A stretch of 64,000 nt of DNA from Misgurnus anguillicaudatus (GCF_027580225.2 NW_027395276.1:3703501-3767500), one strand, 5' to 3'. Positions 10,501-25,500 are shown, counted from the first letter of the stretch. Translations and numbers: made by a program. The notes: generated from the sequence alone by a model not told the origin.

Positions 10501-13500
10501 CAGTTCTCCGTCTGATGGGAAGGGGAGGGGGTACAGTGGCAGGGGCACCCAGAGGACGGAGTACCTCACGGGGACGAGGTGAGCTGCAGTTCAACCACAG
10601 GATTTTCATTTTTTTACATTTCCTGTTCAAAGGAAGCGCAGCATGCTAAATAAATTTATTACAGCGGATATGCTGCACTTTCGGTTAATCCAGAGCATAG
10701 TGCAGAGTTGTGTCCCAGCTGACTTTTTTTTAGTACATTATCCTTCCTGCCTGGTTATACAGATGTGTGCACTGAAGTTCTCATTTGCATTAAGTCGATG
10801 TGCAAAGGTTACTCTGTAAGCCTTGCATGTTCTTGAGTAAATCTTGAGTTTGAACGACAGGGAGGGGTAGAGGTGATGGAGGATTTTACCAAAGAAGCTT
10901 CGATGATGTGGAGGGAGGTTTTGGTCGTGGAGGACGAGAGATGCATCGTTCTCAGAGTTGGGAGGAGAGGTTTGTAAAACCTTCACATGCCCTACGTAAA
11001 AAAAAATACAATGAATCCCCCAGCATGTAACCCAAAAAATTTGCATCCCTACTAAACGTCAGTAAAACGTAATAGATTACGTATATTGTTGGTTTAGGTT
11101 ACCCTGATAACACCACTTTTTCTCCTTTTGGTTTTTCCAGGGGAGACAGAAGGTTTGAAAAGCCAGGTCGAAAAGATCCAGGTTAGTATGCTTGTGTTTG
11201 GGGACAAGGTATAACATCTTGTTTGCGTAGTTAGTTGACGTGTTGCCTTGCATGTCAACTTAGCTCACTGAATCTTTTTTTATGTTTTCAGATGGTGCAC
11301 CAGCTCATTTTCCAGTCAATAATAGTAAGTCATTTTCACTAAAAGACCTAGTAAATAGATGTCACGTTATTTCTGAGCTATGGGAAGATCTTAAATCCTT
11401 TAAAGGTGACATAGAATGATTGAACGGGGTATTTATCCTTGTTCTGTGATGTAGACAAAATTTGTTTTGTTTGGGTCTGTAATGCCTTAGAAGCTTCCTA
11501 AAAACCTCTCTCAGATAGCTCTATTATGGCGCTTTTCCATTGCATAGTACCCCACGGTTTGGTTTAGTTTGGGTCGGGTCAGCTTACTTTTGGGAGCTTT
11601 TCCATTGGGATCACTTTGTAGTACCCGATACTTTTTTTCGTACCACCTCGGTTGGGGTTCCAAGCGACCCGAGCTGATACCAAATGTGACGCGTAAACAC
11701 TGTAGATCACTGATTGGTCTGAGAGAATCGTCATCGGCGTCATCCTATTATGTAAAATATTAGCTTTAGCTTACTGCTAGCTTGCGCTGTCTCGAGCAAA
11801 CATGTTGTCATCTGTGCTCTGCTATAAGTTTCCAAACATCCTTTTAGCGATGAAAAACATCCACAGGTTGTGAATCAGGAACACATAAAAGGTTTTTCCA
11901 GACTTGCAGTTTGTGGCGGCACATTCGCGACGTGCACCTCAGTATTATTTATGCTTTAATGCAACTTCATTGAGGCTCAGCGGAGCGCCGTCAACTGACG
12001 CCACGGGTGTTTGAACAGAAACTGTCATGTGAGACAGAGGTAATGTTAGTGATAAACGCGATGTGCAAACATCTATTTGTGGTGGCCAATTTTAATTTTG
12101 TGGTGGACTGATAAATAAATAAATGTATGGGAATGTACAAGGACGCTCTCACTTGTATGATGTCACAGCTTATGCAGCGCAAATATAACGACACGCCTAT
12201 AATCCCTCCCACTGCGAAGTGATACTAAACTCAATGGAAAAGCTAACCACGCCAAAGTGAGGTGAGCTGACCCGACCCAAACTAAACTAAACCGTGGGGT
12301 ACTATGCAATGGAAAAGCGCCATTAGGGTGGGGGATTTTAAACAAGTGGTTTTGCACCTATTTGGCTCCCCCTACTGGCTTAACTTGTAATCTCATTACT
12401 GATTGGCTGACTTTGCTGCCACTCAAAAAATGTAGCCAATTATTTTAAGTGGAGGGGCAGTTAGATGCCTGTGATGTCATAAGCATCAGTTTTTCAGATT
12501 GGGCTGTTTTCTGGCTGACATTTCTAAAAGAGGAATTTCTATGAGACTAAGATGTTTAGCATGTCTAGCACTTTTTGTATGTTCGTGAATGCGGGTAGAC
12601 TACCATTATTCAGCAAAGACAAGGTAAAAATGATTTTTCATTCTCTGTCCCCTTTAAAATGCTCATTGCTTGCTTCTCTTAAGTACGGGCCAACTATGAG
12701 GATGGAGCTGGGAACACTCGAAAGGTTGAGTTTATACGTGAAAACTGGCGTACGTCTCGAGACGAGCAGAACGGAGAGGATGATGACGGGGGCTGGAGGC
12801 TTGCGGGATCTCGCAGAGAACCCGAGCGATGGTGTCCCCCGAGTCCAGGTGTGCTGCATGCCTTTTTTGAAGTGTATATAATAAATAACAAGTGCATTAT
12901 ACTGAATCTGAAGTACCAGGGAACCAAAACTTATCCGATGTAATTTTAGAGTTACAGAGTAAGTTGTGAGTTGACATCCAACCTGGGTTAATCTGTCTCA
13001 TCATACTGGTTATTAATTTTCTCTCTTAACACTGGTTTAAACACGCATGTGCACATGAAAGGCTGATGTTGCAGATTGCATCATGTCAGATTGTATTACA
13101 GGAATCAACTTCTGTTTAGTTTCTTTATATTTGCACTTTACTATGTGCAGTGTTTCCCACAGATCTGAAATATAATTGTGGTGGCATCATTACCCACCAA
13201 CAAAAAATGGTCTACTATATGTGTGACAAACAACTAGTAATGTGTGACCATTAGGGGTGGAACAATACATGTATTCGTTTCGAACCGAATCGGTACGGGG
13301 GGCACGGTTCGGTGCACGAATTTAAACGGAGAATACACGGTATGAAAATAAAAAAACTTGCGTGCAAAATAATTAATGTAATGCGGAACTACTGTTAGAT
13401 CCGCGGGTTCTTTATGGACAGCTAATCTGTTGCCCCGCTTTAGCTCTGCAGCTCTGATTGGCGCCGATGCAGCCGAGCTCCGCCTATGCATGCCTGATAG

Positions 13501-16500
13501 CGCTCCGGCGCCACGCCGGATTTCCGGCGTAAAGACGTGTCTGCAAAAAAAAAGTTCGAGTTTGCGTGATCTGAGAGGTGCTTTCACTTTAAACCACACC
13601 AGTAGGCCTACTTCAGCCAATCGGTAATAGGGTAGGGGCTGGTCTTGGGTTTTGGCCAATCAGATTGATTCAGCAGTCACTCCAGTCCACGTGCAAATTT
13701 GTTTTGTTTTCCCATACACTACGAATGTGTTTCCCACACTGGCAACGCGAAACGTAACCAAAGTCATGGAGTGCAACTTTATGAAGCCAGGAGAAGACAC
13801 CAAACTTGTCGATAAGGGTATAAAGAATAAATGGCGCTGGTCTTGGATAGAGGAGGTGGGTAGAGACGAAAAGCCCTTTGGAAGCTGGTGTCAAAAACTC
13901 CGGCAACCAGGAGCATGTTTCTGCACTTTGTGCGCAAGGAAAATATTATATGGCACTAGCGGGAAAAAGGTGCTGCCACGGCACGAGTTAGACCCTAGTC
14001 ATCAAGCAGCTGCCAGAGCAATTAAACACACGTCACGTTTACCGGGGGCAACAGCCACAGCAGATATCCGACCCTCAATGACCGATCGCGTGGCTGATTT
14101 AAAAATTCGCTTGTGCTCCTTCATTGCCGAGTTTGATCTGTCGTTTACAATCGCTCATCCACTCGTCACTTTGTGTAAGAAATTAGCGGAGGATAAACTC
14201 GCTCTGACGCATCTGTCTGTCTCGAGGCAGCATGCGGGTTATCTCATTACACACGGCATCGCGCCAGAATTTAAAAGAAATTTGTCCGACAAGCTGAAGA
14301 ATACCATGTTTTCACTTAACATTGATGAGGCAACGGACAAAAGCATGGATAAGATTTTAAATGTACTGGTCCGATTTTATGATGAGGATGCAGGCAGTGT
14401 GAAAACACAGCACCTTGCCAGCAAAAAGGTTAATTTTGCAAATGCCTCAGCACTAATGTTTTCTGTAGTAAACTGTATTTGCTTATTTTTATTTATTTCT
14501 CACTGTTTTTCAGTTCTTGAAGCACTTTAAATTATTGCTAATTTTTGTTCTCTTATAACAAATTGTTTTGAATAAACAAATTGAGTGTTGTATTACATAC
14601 AGTTTGTTGCACTGTAACTGCACTGTAAAAAATTTAAAATTAAAGGTGCATATTTTGCAGAAAAATTAATATCTACTTGTTCGTGCCCTTAAGTGAATGG
14701 TTAAGCTACTAATCAAATCCTAGTTTACTTTGGAGTATTATAATTCCCACCCACTGACCTTTCTTGGTATGCTATACAAGCAATAAGTATGCAGGTAAGT
14801 GACTAGTTAAAAGCAGGGATGGATTAAAGGGATAGTTCACCCAAAAATGAAAATTCTGTCATCATTTACTCAATCTCATTTTGTTACAAACCCACATAAA
14901 TTGCTTTGTTCTGATGAACACGAAGATATTTTGAGAAATATTTGTAACCAAACCGTTCATTGACCCCAATCACTTCCTTAGTATTCTTTTTTCCTACCAT
15001 GGTGGAAGTCAATGGGGTACATGAACAGTTTGGTTACAAACATTACTCAAAATATCTTCGTTTGTGTTCATCAGAATAAAGCAATTTATGGTGGTTTGTA
15101 ACAACATGAGATTGAGTTGATGATAACAGAATTTTCATTTTTGGGTGAACTATCCCTTTATGAACAGGCCTACCAGGCCCAGGAGCTCTGCTCTACAAAA
15201 AGGTGCTATTGGCTTGCATTGGGTTTGTTCGTCTCAGACATGTTTATATATTTATATTCACAAAAGTCACCATAATCTATCATTTTAGGCTTAAATTATA
15301 GATTCTGGTGACTTTTGTGAATATAAATATATAAACATGTCTGACTATTTATCAAAATATTCTCCCAGGGGAGCACACCCCTGGATCCCGCTTGACAATT
15401 GTGTTGATCAGGGCATATGTCTTGGCTTAGGGGCCCGCTTACCTCCCAGGGAAAAAAGTTCAGGCTCAGGATTTTTTTCTACTATCACCCCTGCCTATGT
15501 ATGCGCTCTATCAGAGCCCGTCTACATTCTCTGGCACTCTGCATTTTTTTGTCACGTCGACGCCGGTCCAGTCAGTGAATGAGCAGCCGACAGCGAGTAT
15601 GGCAAGTGGTGGTGTTCCACAAGAGTTAGACGCTCCGCCAGCCTCTTTAAGATCGCAAGTTTGGCAAAACTTCAGTTTTCCAGTCAGTTACAATAGTACA
15701 GGCGAGAGATTGGTGGAAAAGACGAGGACTTTGCGTCGGCGTTGTTCAGCAGTTGTTAGGTATGTGAGTGGAAATACATCTAATCAGGGCTCTCAAGTCT
15801 CACGCATTCACCTTGACAAACACGCATTTCAGTCAGTTCAAACGCCACACTTTGTATTTCTCACGCTGAGAAGTAGGAGATAAAATGTCCTGCTATATAC
15901 AACAGGCATACGCAGGGCAGTTCTGTCGAGTTCAGCTGCTTTTTTAAAGTGTGCTGTGCTCAACTTTACGCAGCGCCATCAGCGTCAGAGTACCGCGAGA
16001 AATCTTGCGGAGGAGGCTGATTTCAAATCGCTCTCGGGTTACTCTGACGTCATCCACTTGTCGTTTCTTGCAGCCCCTCGTGAAGTCGTACACACCTATT
16101 AATTCATCCTACAAGCCTATTTTTTGGTTCTTTAGTACATTAATATGAAATAAGGCCAAAATGTAATTTTAAAATGTATTTAGGTAACACTTGTAATACA
16201 TTTGAACCTATATTTGTATGAAAGATGAGTACAAGATTACTTAAAGTGGTATACATTTTTGAAATACGAGATATGTTAAATGCATTTCAGTTCATATTCA
16301 TGACATCTCAAAATAACACTGATAAGGACACCTATGTTTTTAAGATTAGCTTAAGTACTAAAAAAAATGCCTTCTTCATTTTTGTTTTGCTTTTCCCTCC
16401 ATTGTACCGAAATTGAATCGAACCGTGGCGCCTGAACCGAGGTACGAACCGAACCGGGACTTCTGTGTACCGTTCCACCCCTAGTGACCATAACTCATTT

Positions 16501-19500
16501 TTTTTTATTATTAAACATTTATATCAATTCATGAATCCATCAACCTCAAACTTTCTTTGCCTTCTTTTTGGCATGAAGAAAGCTGACTGCACTTTACAGT
16601 TTTGAACTGATATTTGAAGCAGTACTTGTGAAGATGACCCCTTTTGAAGGGATTTATTTACGAGGTGTAGAGACACTATCAAACACTCTACAGTAATATT
16701 TATAGTAGATTAATGATAGGCTATGGATGTACCCAAATACCCACACTCGGTCTTTGCACTTAACCACTTTGCACTTTCCTGTATTTGACCCAAATGTTCT
16801 AAGTTCCAAAGCGTGCATGTAGAAAAGTGTAAAAATGTCAATTTATGTTTAACATTAAGTTTTTCTCAAAATAAAATGAACACATAAACACTCAGAAATA
16901 AACATTTGCTGAACTTTTAGATTATTATCTATACTTGTGAAACTTTCATATACTTGTGAAACTTTCAGAAGCAGAATACTTTGCACCTGTTAAAAACTCT
17001 TCCTTTTGCCCTGCACTAAATGAGTCCTCATCTATCTTAATAATCTGCAGACGAATAGATGCATCTGTAAATCTAAATCGTATGCTTAAACTGTTGAAGG
17101 GAAACACGATCGACTGCTTTGTGCTGTCAATCACAAAGTGAATTTTTAATTTTATCGTAAAACTTCAGAGAAACAGATTTAATAATGTGTCATTGGCTTT
17201 TTATGTCTATAATTGTGTATTGTTTCTATATCTGTTATTACACGGACCAGAACAGCACGAAAACAATGTGGATTAAACAAATCACAGTTATATAAATTAC
17301 ACTGACCATCAAAAAGCGTCTTAAAGTTTTGCTCTTAATGCATGTAAAATAAAGTAATGTGAACTTTTTATACTGTTCTTAAACTCCACAGTATGCACTG
17401 CAAATGCAGCCGGTGTACAAAGCACAATGGCCACGCGTGGCAAACGCTCTTCTCGCGCACTGCTCATGATTGCGATGTGAAACCAGTGTTAAGGCTGGGG
17501 TATACCTTTTTTCCGACTCCGCATCCGGCTCGCGCGCACGCGTCCGCGCAGCTTTTCGAGTATACTCCCCGCGACTACACGCGGATGGCCGCGTTCGACA
17601 CTATATGCAATACAAATGATTTCTTATTCAAAATATTAGTCTAACAGGCTGTCAGGGCAGCACTGATTTGGCGACATTTACAGTACATTAAAACATTAGG
17701 ATAGGTGAAGAAAAGTAACTGATCCACCATTGCAAACACAGTTTAGAACAAACAACAAGACAACAAAGAACAGGAATCAAACAAACATGCTCCACAGCTT
17801 TCTGTTCTTGGAAGAAGTAAAAGTTAAAGAAGAAAAACGATAGTATGTGTGCAAATGCTGTCTATTTCCTTTGTATAATTGTTTATAGTGGAGTGCCCTG
17901 TCTAAATATTTTCACGCGCATGTGCTGTTGTACGCGCACTGTCCGCGTCTCAAATTTTGGGCTGCACGCGGACGGTCCGCGCGGCCGGCCGCGGACCCTC
18001 TTGATGACGAAAATGACGTCATGCGGACGGCGCGCATACGCGGACGTCCCTAGTATACTTTCGGCTTTATCCTTGAATACTAGGGGTGTAACGGTTCTCG
18101 GTAAAGAATCGCTCCTTCCCGTTGTCCTGCCACGGTTCGGCATGCACATGCACCACAGTGCACCGTGTTTGATGCGACCACGCATTTCTATTATAGTTTG
18201 GTTTAAAATCACAAAGCATAAATCTACTAATGAATGGTTCTGAATACACTCTGTATATGTTTATGTAAGAGTACCTGTCCAATCAACTTGTAGTATGCAA
18301 ATCTGTTGCCAACCTCACAGTTCCTCATTCTAAGCTATTTTATGTTCATTTTGAAGTGCACTGTATAACCCCATTCACACAGACCTTTGGTCCCAGAAAA
18401 TACCCGTAAAATTGCCAGACAAGCGTCTGTGTGAACACAAACTCGTCCCGTTAATCTTCTGGGATCGTTGCCGGAAAGAGGACCTAGTCAGATACACGGA
18501 TAACCCTCTGTGTGAACAAGAAGCCGAAAGAATGCCGTAATGGGCGTGTCGTAGTGAGGACACGCGCATCATCACAACAAAAGTTATGGTTCAGCTCCTT
18601 AAAACGAGAGATAACATGCATATAAACTAGGGCTGTCAATAGATTAAAATATTTAATCGCAATTAATCGCATGATTTCATGAGTTAACTCGCGATTAATC
18701 GCAAATTAATCGCACATTTTTATCTGTTCTAAATTTACCTAAATGTAACACTTTTTAAGTTTTTAATGATCTAATCAGCATGGATTTGGATAATATATAT
18801 GCTATATGCAAATGTATGTCTACAACAGCCCGTTTACATTTTCAACAGAACCATCAGCCATAGTTTTATAAATGTTTTTGCCTTTAGAAGACCTTGTTCT
18901 TTCTCCATATCTGTTTGCTGCTGCATCATTTGTGACCTGTGCTGGCAAATTGAGTTGGGATGAGCAAATTTTCGAAAATGTGTCATTTATATTTTAACAT
19001 TCTCTATTAAAAAACTTCAAAACAATTGGAACAATTGTTGGGATCTGAAAACAAAGCATGACAGAACTATACCTGTTAATGCAGAGCAAAAACAATATCA
19101 ATGTACATATATGTTTTTATTTTATTGTTTAATTTTGACATTGCGACAGACCTCTTTAAGACTGTAGGATAATGCAAGGGTTTAATATAATGACACAACA
19201 GATACTTTTCCTTAACAGTTAACCAAACATTCACTTCAGATATAACAGATTATAGGTCATACCTGCGTGAATTCTTGTCAAAACAGATATTTTTAAACCT
19301 GTAATTTTGTGTTAGATGTCTATACTGTATATATCAAGCCCAGTCTCCTGAAGCTGCGTATAAATAGCACGAAGTTTCACGCACTCGCGCGTTTGGGTGC
19401 ATGCGCTTCAGACGTCTGCGTCAGACATCGCTTTTGAGCCTTGTCACTCTTAATAACTCTTTTAACATCAATCAGATCCCGAAATTTATCTCTCTTAATA

Positions 19501-22500
19501 ATTATTTAACATCAAGAAAGTCCTGCGGTCTATTTTCTATAATTTCTGAATGCTTTAAAAACGAAACTAAAAAGTGAAAGAAGACGCATCTTTGCTTTAT
19601 ATGGATTTGGGACGGGACACCTCATAGAAAACGTGCAGATAAAGAAAACTGCACGTGCAGAAAACGTGCATTTTAGATGTTTAACGACTATTTAGAGCAT
19701 TGGATTCGCTAGACGAGAGCTTAATGTTCTTATTTTTATGAAAAGCTCCGACTCATAGACAGCGCATCGGTCACTTGCTGCGTCTCAATTCATCCAGCTG
19801 TGGGTCAAACAGAAATTGCGTGTTGCGTTAATAAAATTAGTGCCGTTAAAATGAATTTGCGTTAACGCGTTATTAACGCGTTTATTTTGACAGTCCTAAT
19901 ATAAACATTCACCACGAGAAACGTTGCAAACTAGAATGAAGCAGTTATCAGGAAATGATAAATGAGACGCATAAACAATGACGCACGTGCCGTAGTGAGG
20001 ACGCGCGTGTCATGGCAATGAAGTTGGTTCAACTCTTTAAAATAAGGGATTTACAACATTCACAATGAGAAATGTCAGCAAACTGGACTGAAGCAGATAT
20101 CAGGTAAATTAGCTCGTTACTTACTGCGTTGAAACGGAGATCATTCAGCAGCATAAAAGAATATTGCGTCACGTGCTCATTTGAGCTATAATAAACGAAA
20201 ATACCCGCGCGTCATCCCAACAAGATATATCGTTCAGCTCCTCAAAATGCGGGTTTTAAATGCATATAAACAATCACGATGAAAAATGTCTGAAAACTGT
20301 ATTAAAGGGATAGTTCGGCCAAAAACGATATTAAACCCATGATTTACTCACCCCCAAGCTGTCCGAGTTGCATATGTCCATCGTTTTTCAGACAAACACA
20401 TTTTCGGATATTTTAGAAAATATTTTAGATATTTCTGTTCATTAAATGTTATGTTACGGGGTCCAGCAATAGTCCACGACCTTCAAGTCCAAAAAAGTGC
20501 GTCCATCCTTCACAAATTAAATCCAAACGGCTCCAGGATGATAAACAAAGGTCTTCTGTGGGTAATCCGTGCGGTGTTTTTGTAGAAATATCCATATTTA
20601 AAATGTTATTAACTTTATAAACTAGCTTCCGGTAGCGCCGCCATTTTGGAGTGATGCGCATTCAGGATGAGAGCTTACGCAGCGTACAGAGTTTCTCTGC
20701 TGCTGCTCGGTGCCCCCGCCCTCCGAATTTGTCATACGTCACTAAGAAAAGTGCGTACACTACGCTAATCCTCTCTCCTGAGTCTAAGATGGCGGCGCTA
20801 CCGGAAGCTAGTTTATAAAGTTAATAACATTTTAAATATGGATATTTCTACAAAAACACCGCACGGATTACCCACAGAAGACCTTTGTTTATCATCCTGG
20901 AGCCGTTTGGATTTAATTTGTGAAGGATGGACGCACTTTTTTGGACTTGAAGGTCGTGGACTATTGCTGGACCCCGTAACATAACATTTAATGAACAGAA
21001 ATATCTAAAATATTTTCTAAAATATCCGAAAATGTGTTTGTCTGAAAAACGATGGACATATGCAACTCGAACAGCTTGGGGGTGAGTAAATCATGGGTTT
21101 AATATCGTTTTTGGCCGAACTATCCCTTTAAAGCAGAAATCAGGGAGCTCGTCAAATATCCACTCTGAAGCTGAGATCATTCACCAGCACAGAACTGTGC
21201 GTTCACGCGCTCCTTTATAATCTTATCATAAACAAAAATGAGTGGTTTCTGGAGAGAGAAATAATAAATAATTTGCAAAATTATTATAACATAATATGTT
21301 CACTTAAGAACTTACTCATATAAGTATGTATGTAATAATTATAATAATAAACTTCATTTTATATAGCGCCTTTAAAGTTTCATCTCAAAGTGTTTTACAG
21401 AAACATATAAAAGTACATTATAAAATACACATACATCAAATTTAAGAACATATAAAAAAAGATGCATACAAAGGGAAAGAAATCACTTATATGCTAGCCT
21501 AAAAAATAAGTTTTAAGTGAGGATTAAAAAATACACCTGTCGAATCTCAATGGGAAGAGTATTCCAGAGCCTGGGAGCACACGAAGACAATGCCCGGTCA
21601 CCCATAGAACGTAAACACGTCGAAGGAACCATTAAAAAGCCAGAGACAGAGGATCAAAGATTGCATCTTGGTGCATATGCAGTTAAAAGTTCAGACAGAT
21701 AATGTGGCGCTAAACCATTCAAGGCCTTGTAGGTGAGCATGAGGATTTTAAAATCAACACGAAACCTAACTGGGAAGCAGTGCAAGGACTTCAGAATAGG
21801 AGTGATGTGCTCACATTGCCTGGTTCTTGTCAGGATTCTGGCTGCAGAGTTTTGGACATAGTAATATGTTTAGGGTAGATTTAGAAACCGCAGCAAGCAG
21901 AGCATTACAGTAGTAGATGCGAGAAAAGACAAATGAGTTTATCAATTTTTCAGCCACAGAGAAGGATAACATGGGGCGCAATCATGCAATATTTCTAAGA
22001 TGAAAAAAGGACATTTTTACCATATTCTGGACATGGGGATCAAATGTTAAATTTGCATTAAATATCACCCTCAAATGTTTTAATTTAGTTTGAAACTCCA
22101 AAGCAGAACCATCCACCGTTAAGGTTACAACATCAGCTTTGCAGAGTTGTTGGGGTGAACCAATTAGCATAACCTCACTCTTGTCGCTGTTGAGGCAGAG
22201 AAGATTTTAAGACATACATATTTTTATCTCAGAAATGCAGTGTTCAAAAAAGGCAACAGCTGTGTTATCGGCAGGCTTTGTATGAATATAAATTTGTGTC
22301 TCGTCTGCATAAAAATGAAAATGAAGACCCAAGGATCTAAGAAGTTGGCCCAGGGAAAAATTTACATACTAAAAAGCAAGGGACTTAAAACGGATCCCTG
22401 GGGAACTCCAAATTGCACTCTTCCAACTTTGGATCTGCATCCACCCAGAGACACAATATGCGTTCGATTTGATAGGAAAGACAGTACCCAATATAACACA

Positions 22501-25500
22501 GTATCAGTAATCCCAAAAACATTTTTCAATTGATTGAGTAGAAAAAAATTATCCACTGTGTCAAATGCTGCACTTAGATCGAGGAGAATCAAAATTGCAA
22601 GACAGCCAGAGTCCGCGGCGACTAAAGCCATTTCAGTGCTATGTAGTTTAAGGACACCAGCTTGAAGGAGCTCAAAAAGATCATTGACAGTGAGATGGGT
22701 GTGTAATTGTGAGGCCACAGTCCGCCCAAGCAATTTGGCAAGAAAAGGGGAATTTGGAATGGGACTAAAGTTATTGAGGTTGTCCCAGTCTGCATTGTTC
22801 TTTATTGGTATAGGTTTTACAGCTGCAATTTGCTAGGAATCATTTACTTTACTCTGGACAACCGGGCATAGGGAAGTGAAACATGATTTAAACAAATCAC
22901 TAGGTATGGGATCAAGTGGAGAAGTGGTAGCTTTCAATTTTGAAACTTCCCTATCAAGAGAATAAGCATCCAGTGAGGAGAAATGTGAAAAATAAGAGCC
23001 GGAAAAGTTTGTGATTAAAAACAACATCAGATGAGACAGAAGTGATACTTTTATGAGCATTAGGTACACTAGGAGAGCAGTTTCCTTTGAAAGCTTTGTC
23101 ATCTGGGATTATTTTGGTTATTGTCAATTATCTGAGAAAAATATTGAGACCTGACTGAATGTGGTTGCAATGTTGTGGTTGAAGGTTAATAGATACAGTT
23201 GATTGAAGTGTGGTCAAAGTTTTGTCTCTCCTGTAAAGTTTGTCAAATGTCACTTACGCCCCTCTGGTTCCACGCCCTCGATATGTTGGTAGTATAATAA
23301 TGCAAGTGAAACACTTAAGTGAAAATGTTGATTTTGGCTGAGGTTAAAAACTGTTTAGGTTTTATTTTGTAAAGAAGCCTGTTGTGACCAAAGTGTTAGG
23401 TGCTTTTCTTTGAATTTGACAGTAGCTTTTTTGTCCCCATAAACATGCACACACCGAAACGTACTGAAACGTTACCCTAAACCAGTGACTTATACACTAA
23501 ACCGTGGGTAATTTGAACCATTGCACTGCTCCCAAGTAGTATTCAAGATTATGTGGGTTTGGTGGGTGTTAAGGCTTTTGCTAGTTTTAAGGCAAGTAAC
23601 AGTCTTGCTCACTTACTTCCTGTAGCATGTACGCGTTCTCAAGTGGCCAAGACCACAAGTGTGGGTATTTGGATGCAGACAATGTAGGTCTATATATTAT
23701 AAATGTGATGGGTTATTTAGCTTTCTATTAGATGGAGCAGTAGCAGTAAAAGTGCCTCTCTATTGTTATTCCTCTTTTGCAGATTAATCCACTTATTATT
23801 TTAGATTCAAAAGTCTACTTGCTTTCCCAGTGATTGGTGTTTTTACATTACAACTTTGTGTTTTTTATATCTTGACATAAGGTTATTTGGCCCCTTGAGC
23901 TATAATTGCTTGTTCAGTGCAATGGGCTTGACATTAACATTGCTTATTTGCTACCATCTCTGTGCTCTCTGAGCAAACATTTTGGATATAAAAAGACGAT
24001 TCATTAATAATATTATTATAAAAATGACAGATAGAAAGTGCGGCACGTGGTCGTGAATTTCAAAGCAAGAGCCAGTTGTTAAGGCATAGAAACCGGAGGC
24101 AAGCTTGAGACTGCACATGTGCTTTAGTGCAATAGCGCTGACTGACTCTTACACAACAATAGCTGCGTTTTCGTTACACGCCAAATTGCGCAGTATGACA
24201 TTGCAGATTGAAAATACGACCAATGGATCAGTGGAGAAACAGAGAGCACGTGAATGCACACCGAACTCATCAGAAGAGACATGACGTGCTTGAATGCAAA
24301 ATGTCACTATCAAAGAGTGTCAATATCACTGAAGAACAAAATAGACTAAATTAAATGCCAAATATATTTCGACAGTTGTTAATATAACTGGGAGGCCCGC
24401 CCAAGTAAAGTAAATGTGTGGAAAAACACTGATATGTCATCCAAATCAATTTATTACCCATCACTTTTTTCCATACCTTTAAAAAAGGAACCGTGTTTTT
24501 TAAAGCAATAGTTCACCCGAAAATGGAAACTCTTTTGTGACTTTCTCTCCCACATGCCGTGACACTTTCCCCTGGAACACAAAAGGAGATGTGAAGCTCA
24601 GAAGGCCGATGTCAACATTTTCTAGTCTTCTAATAATTTGTTCATTTTTTCTAACACATGTGCAATATGTTAGATCTAAATTAGTCAAGTTAATCGCTGT
24701 GCAACCTGCTATTATTATTATTTTCAATTTACATAATTCTTCATTTGTAGATGGCCCACGGTCCGCAGGGTGGCGGGAACACCCGGACCAACGGCGGCGC
24801 TTTCCGTTCGACTCGAGGGACGAGGAACGCGCCGGTTACCGTAGACCTCAGTCGGGTAGTGGCAGCTTAGAAGAGGAGAGAGACAGTTTGCCAGAATGGT
24901 GTCTTGAAGACGCTGAGGAGGAGACGGGGACGTTTGACTCCTCGGGGGCCTTCCTCTCACTGAAGGTGAGAACATATGAAGTGAGTTTTAAACCTTACTA
25001 TCTTGAATTATTGCAATGTTATAGTAAATCTGTAGAAAGTAGTTATATTTGGCTGTTTTTGGTCAAATTAAGTTAATTTAATTTAGCATAATTTGTTTTC
25101 TTGTCTACCAAATTAGAAAGCTCCTAAGGAGCCAATTTTGGAAGAGGCGGAGCTGGACTTCCGGCCGCTGGAGGAGAGTGAAGAATATATGGAAAGAGAT
25201 GACGGCGAATCGGAACAAACCAAAGATGCTGACAAAGACACTAGACATGGGACGGAAAGAAGTGAAGGTGAGAAGATTAGACCAATAAAGTTTTTTAGGC
25301 CACAGCTAGCAGGGTTCCCACAGGTCCTTGAAAGTTTGTGAATCTGGGGGAAAAATTCAAGGCCCTGGGAAGTTACATACATCGATACAGGTCATTGAAA
25401 GTGCTTGAAACGATTTTATGCAAGAAGTTTTCTGAAAAAATTCCATATTATTCCTTGTGTAGTGTAGGATAATATCAAAAATTCTAGACTTTTTAAGCAC

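Larger units (their letters stand above)
13252..16483 (+). mobile_element. decayed hAT element (3232 bp) with 8-bp TSD and nested insertions
   Basis: Termini TAGGGGTGGAAC and GTTCCACCCCTA are flanked by GTGACCAT at 13244-13251 and 16484-16491. Internal parts are an N-terminal transposase frame (13766-14530), a 'gggatagttc' MITE (about 14825-15162), a long hairpin (15236-15346), and a second unrelated BED-finger fragment (15599-15781). No complete transposase remains, so it cannot move by itself. It lies in gigyf2 intron 8 in the same orientation. Confidence 0.92.
18360..21250. repeat. composite repeat with about 215-bp degenerate tandem units, interrupted twice
   Basis: Units recur with 'gtagtgaggac(a/g)cgcgc', 'gttcagctcctt/caaaa' and 'atgcatataaac' followed by '(c/a)acgatgaaaaatgtc' near 18548, 19990 and 20205, and again after 21133. 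The array is split by a hAT insertion (18628-19898) and a fold-back (20302-21132), which shows the order of events. Confidence 0.6.
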
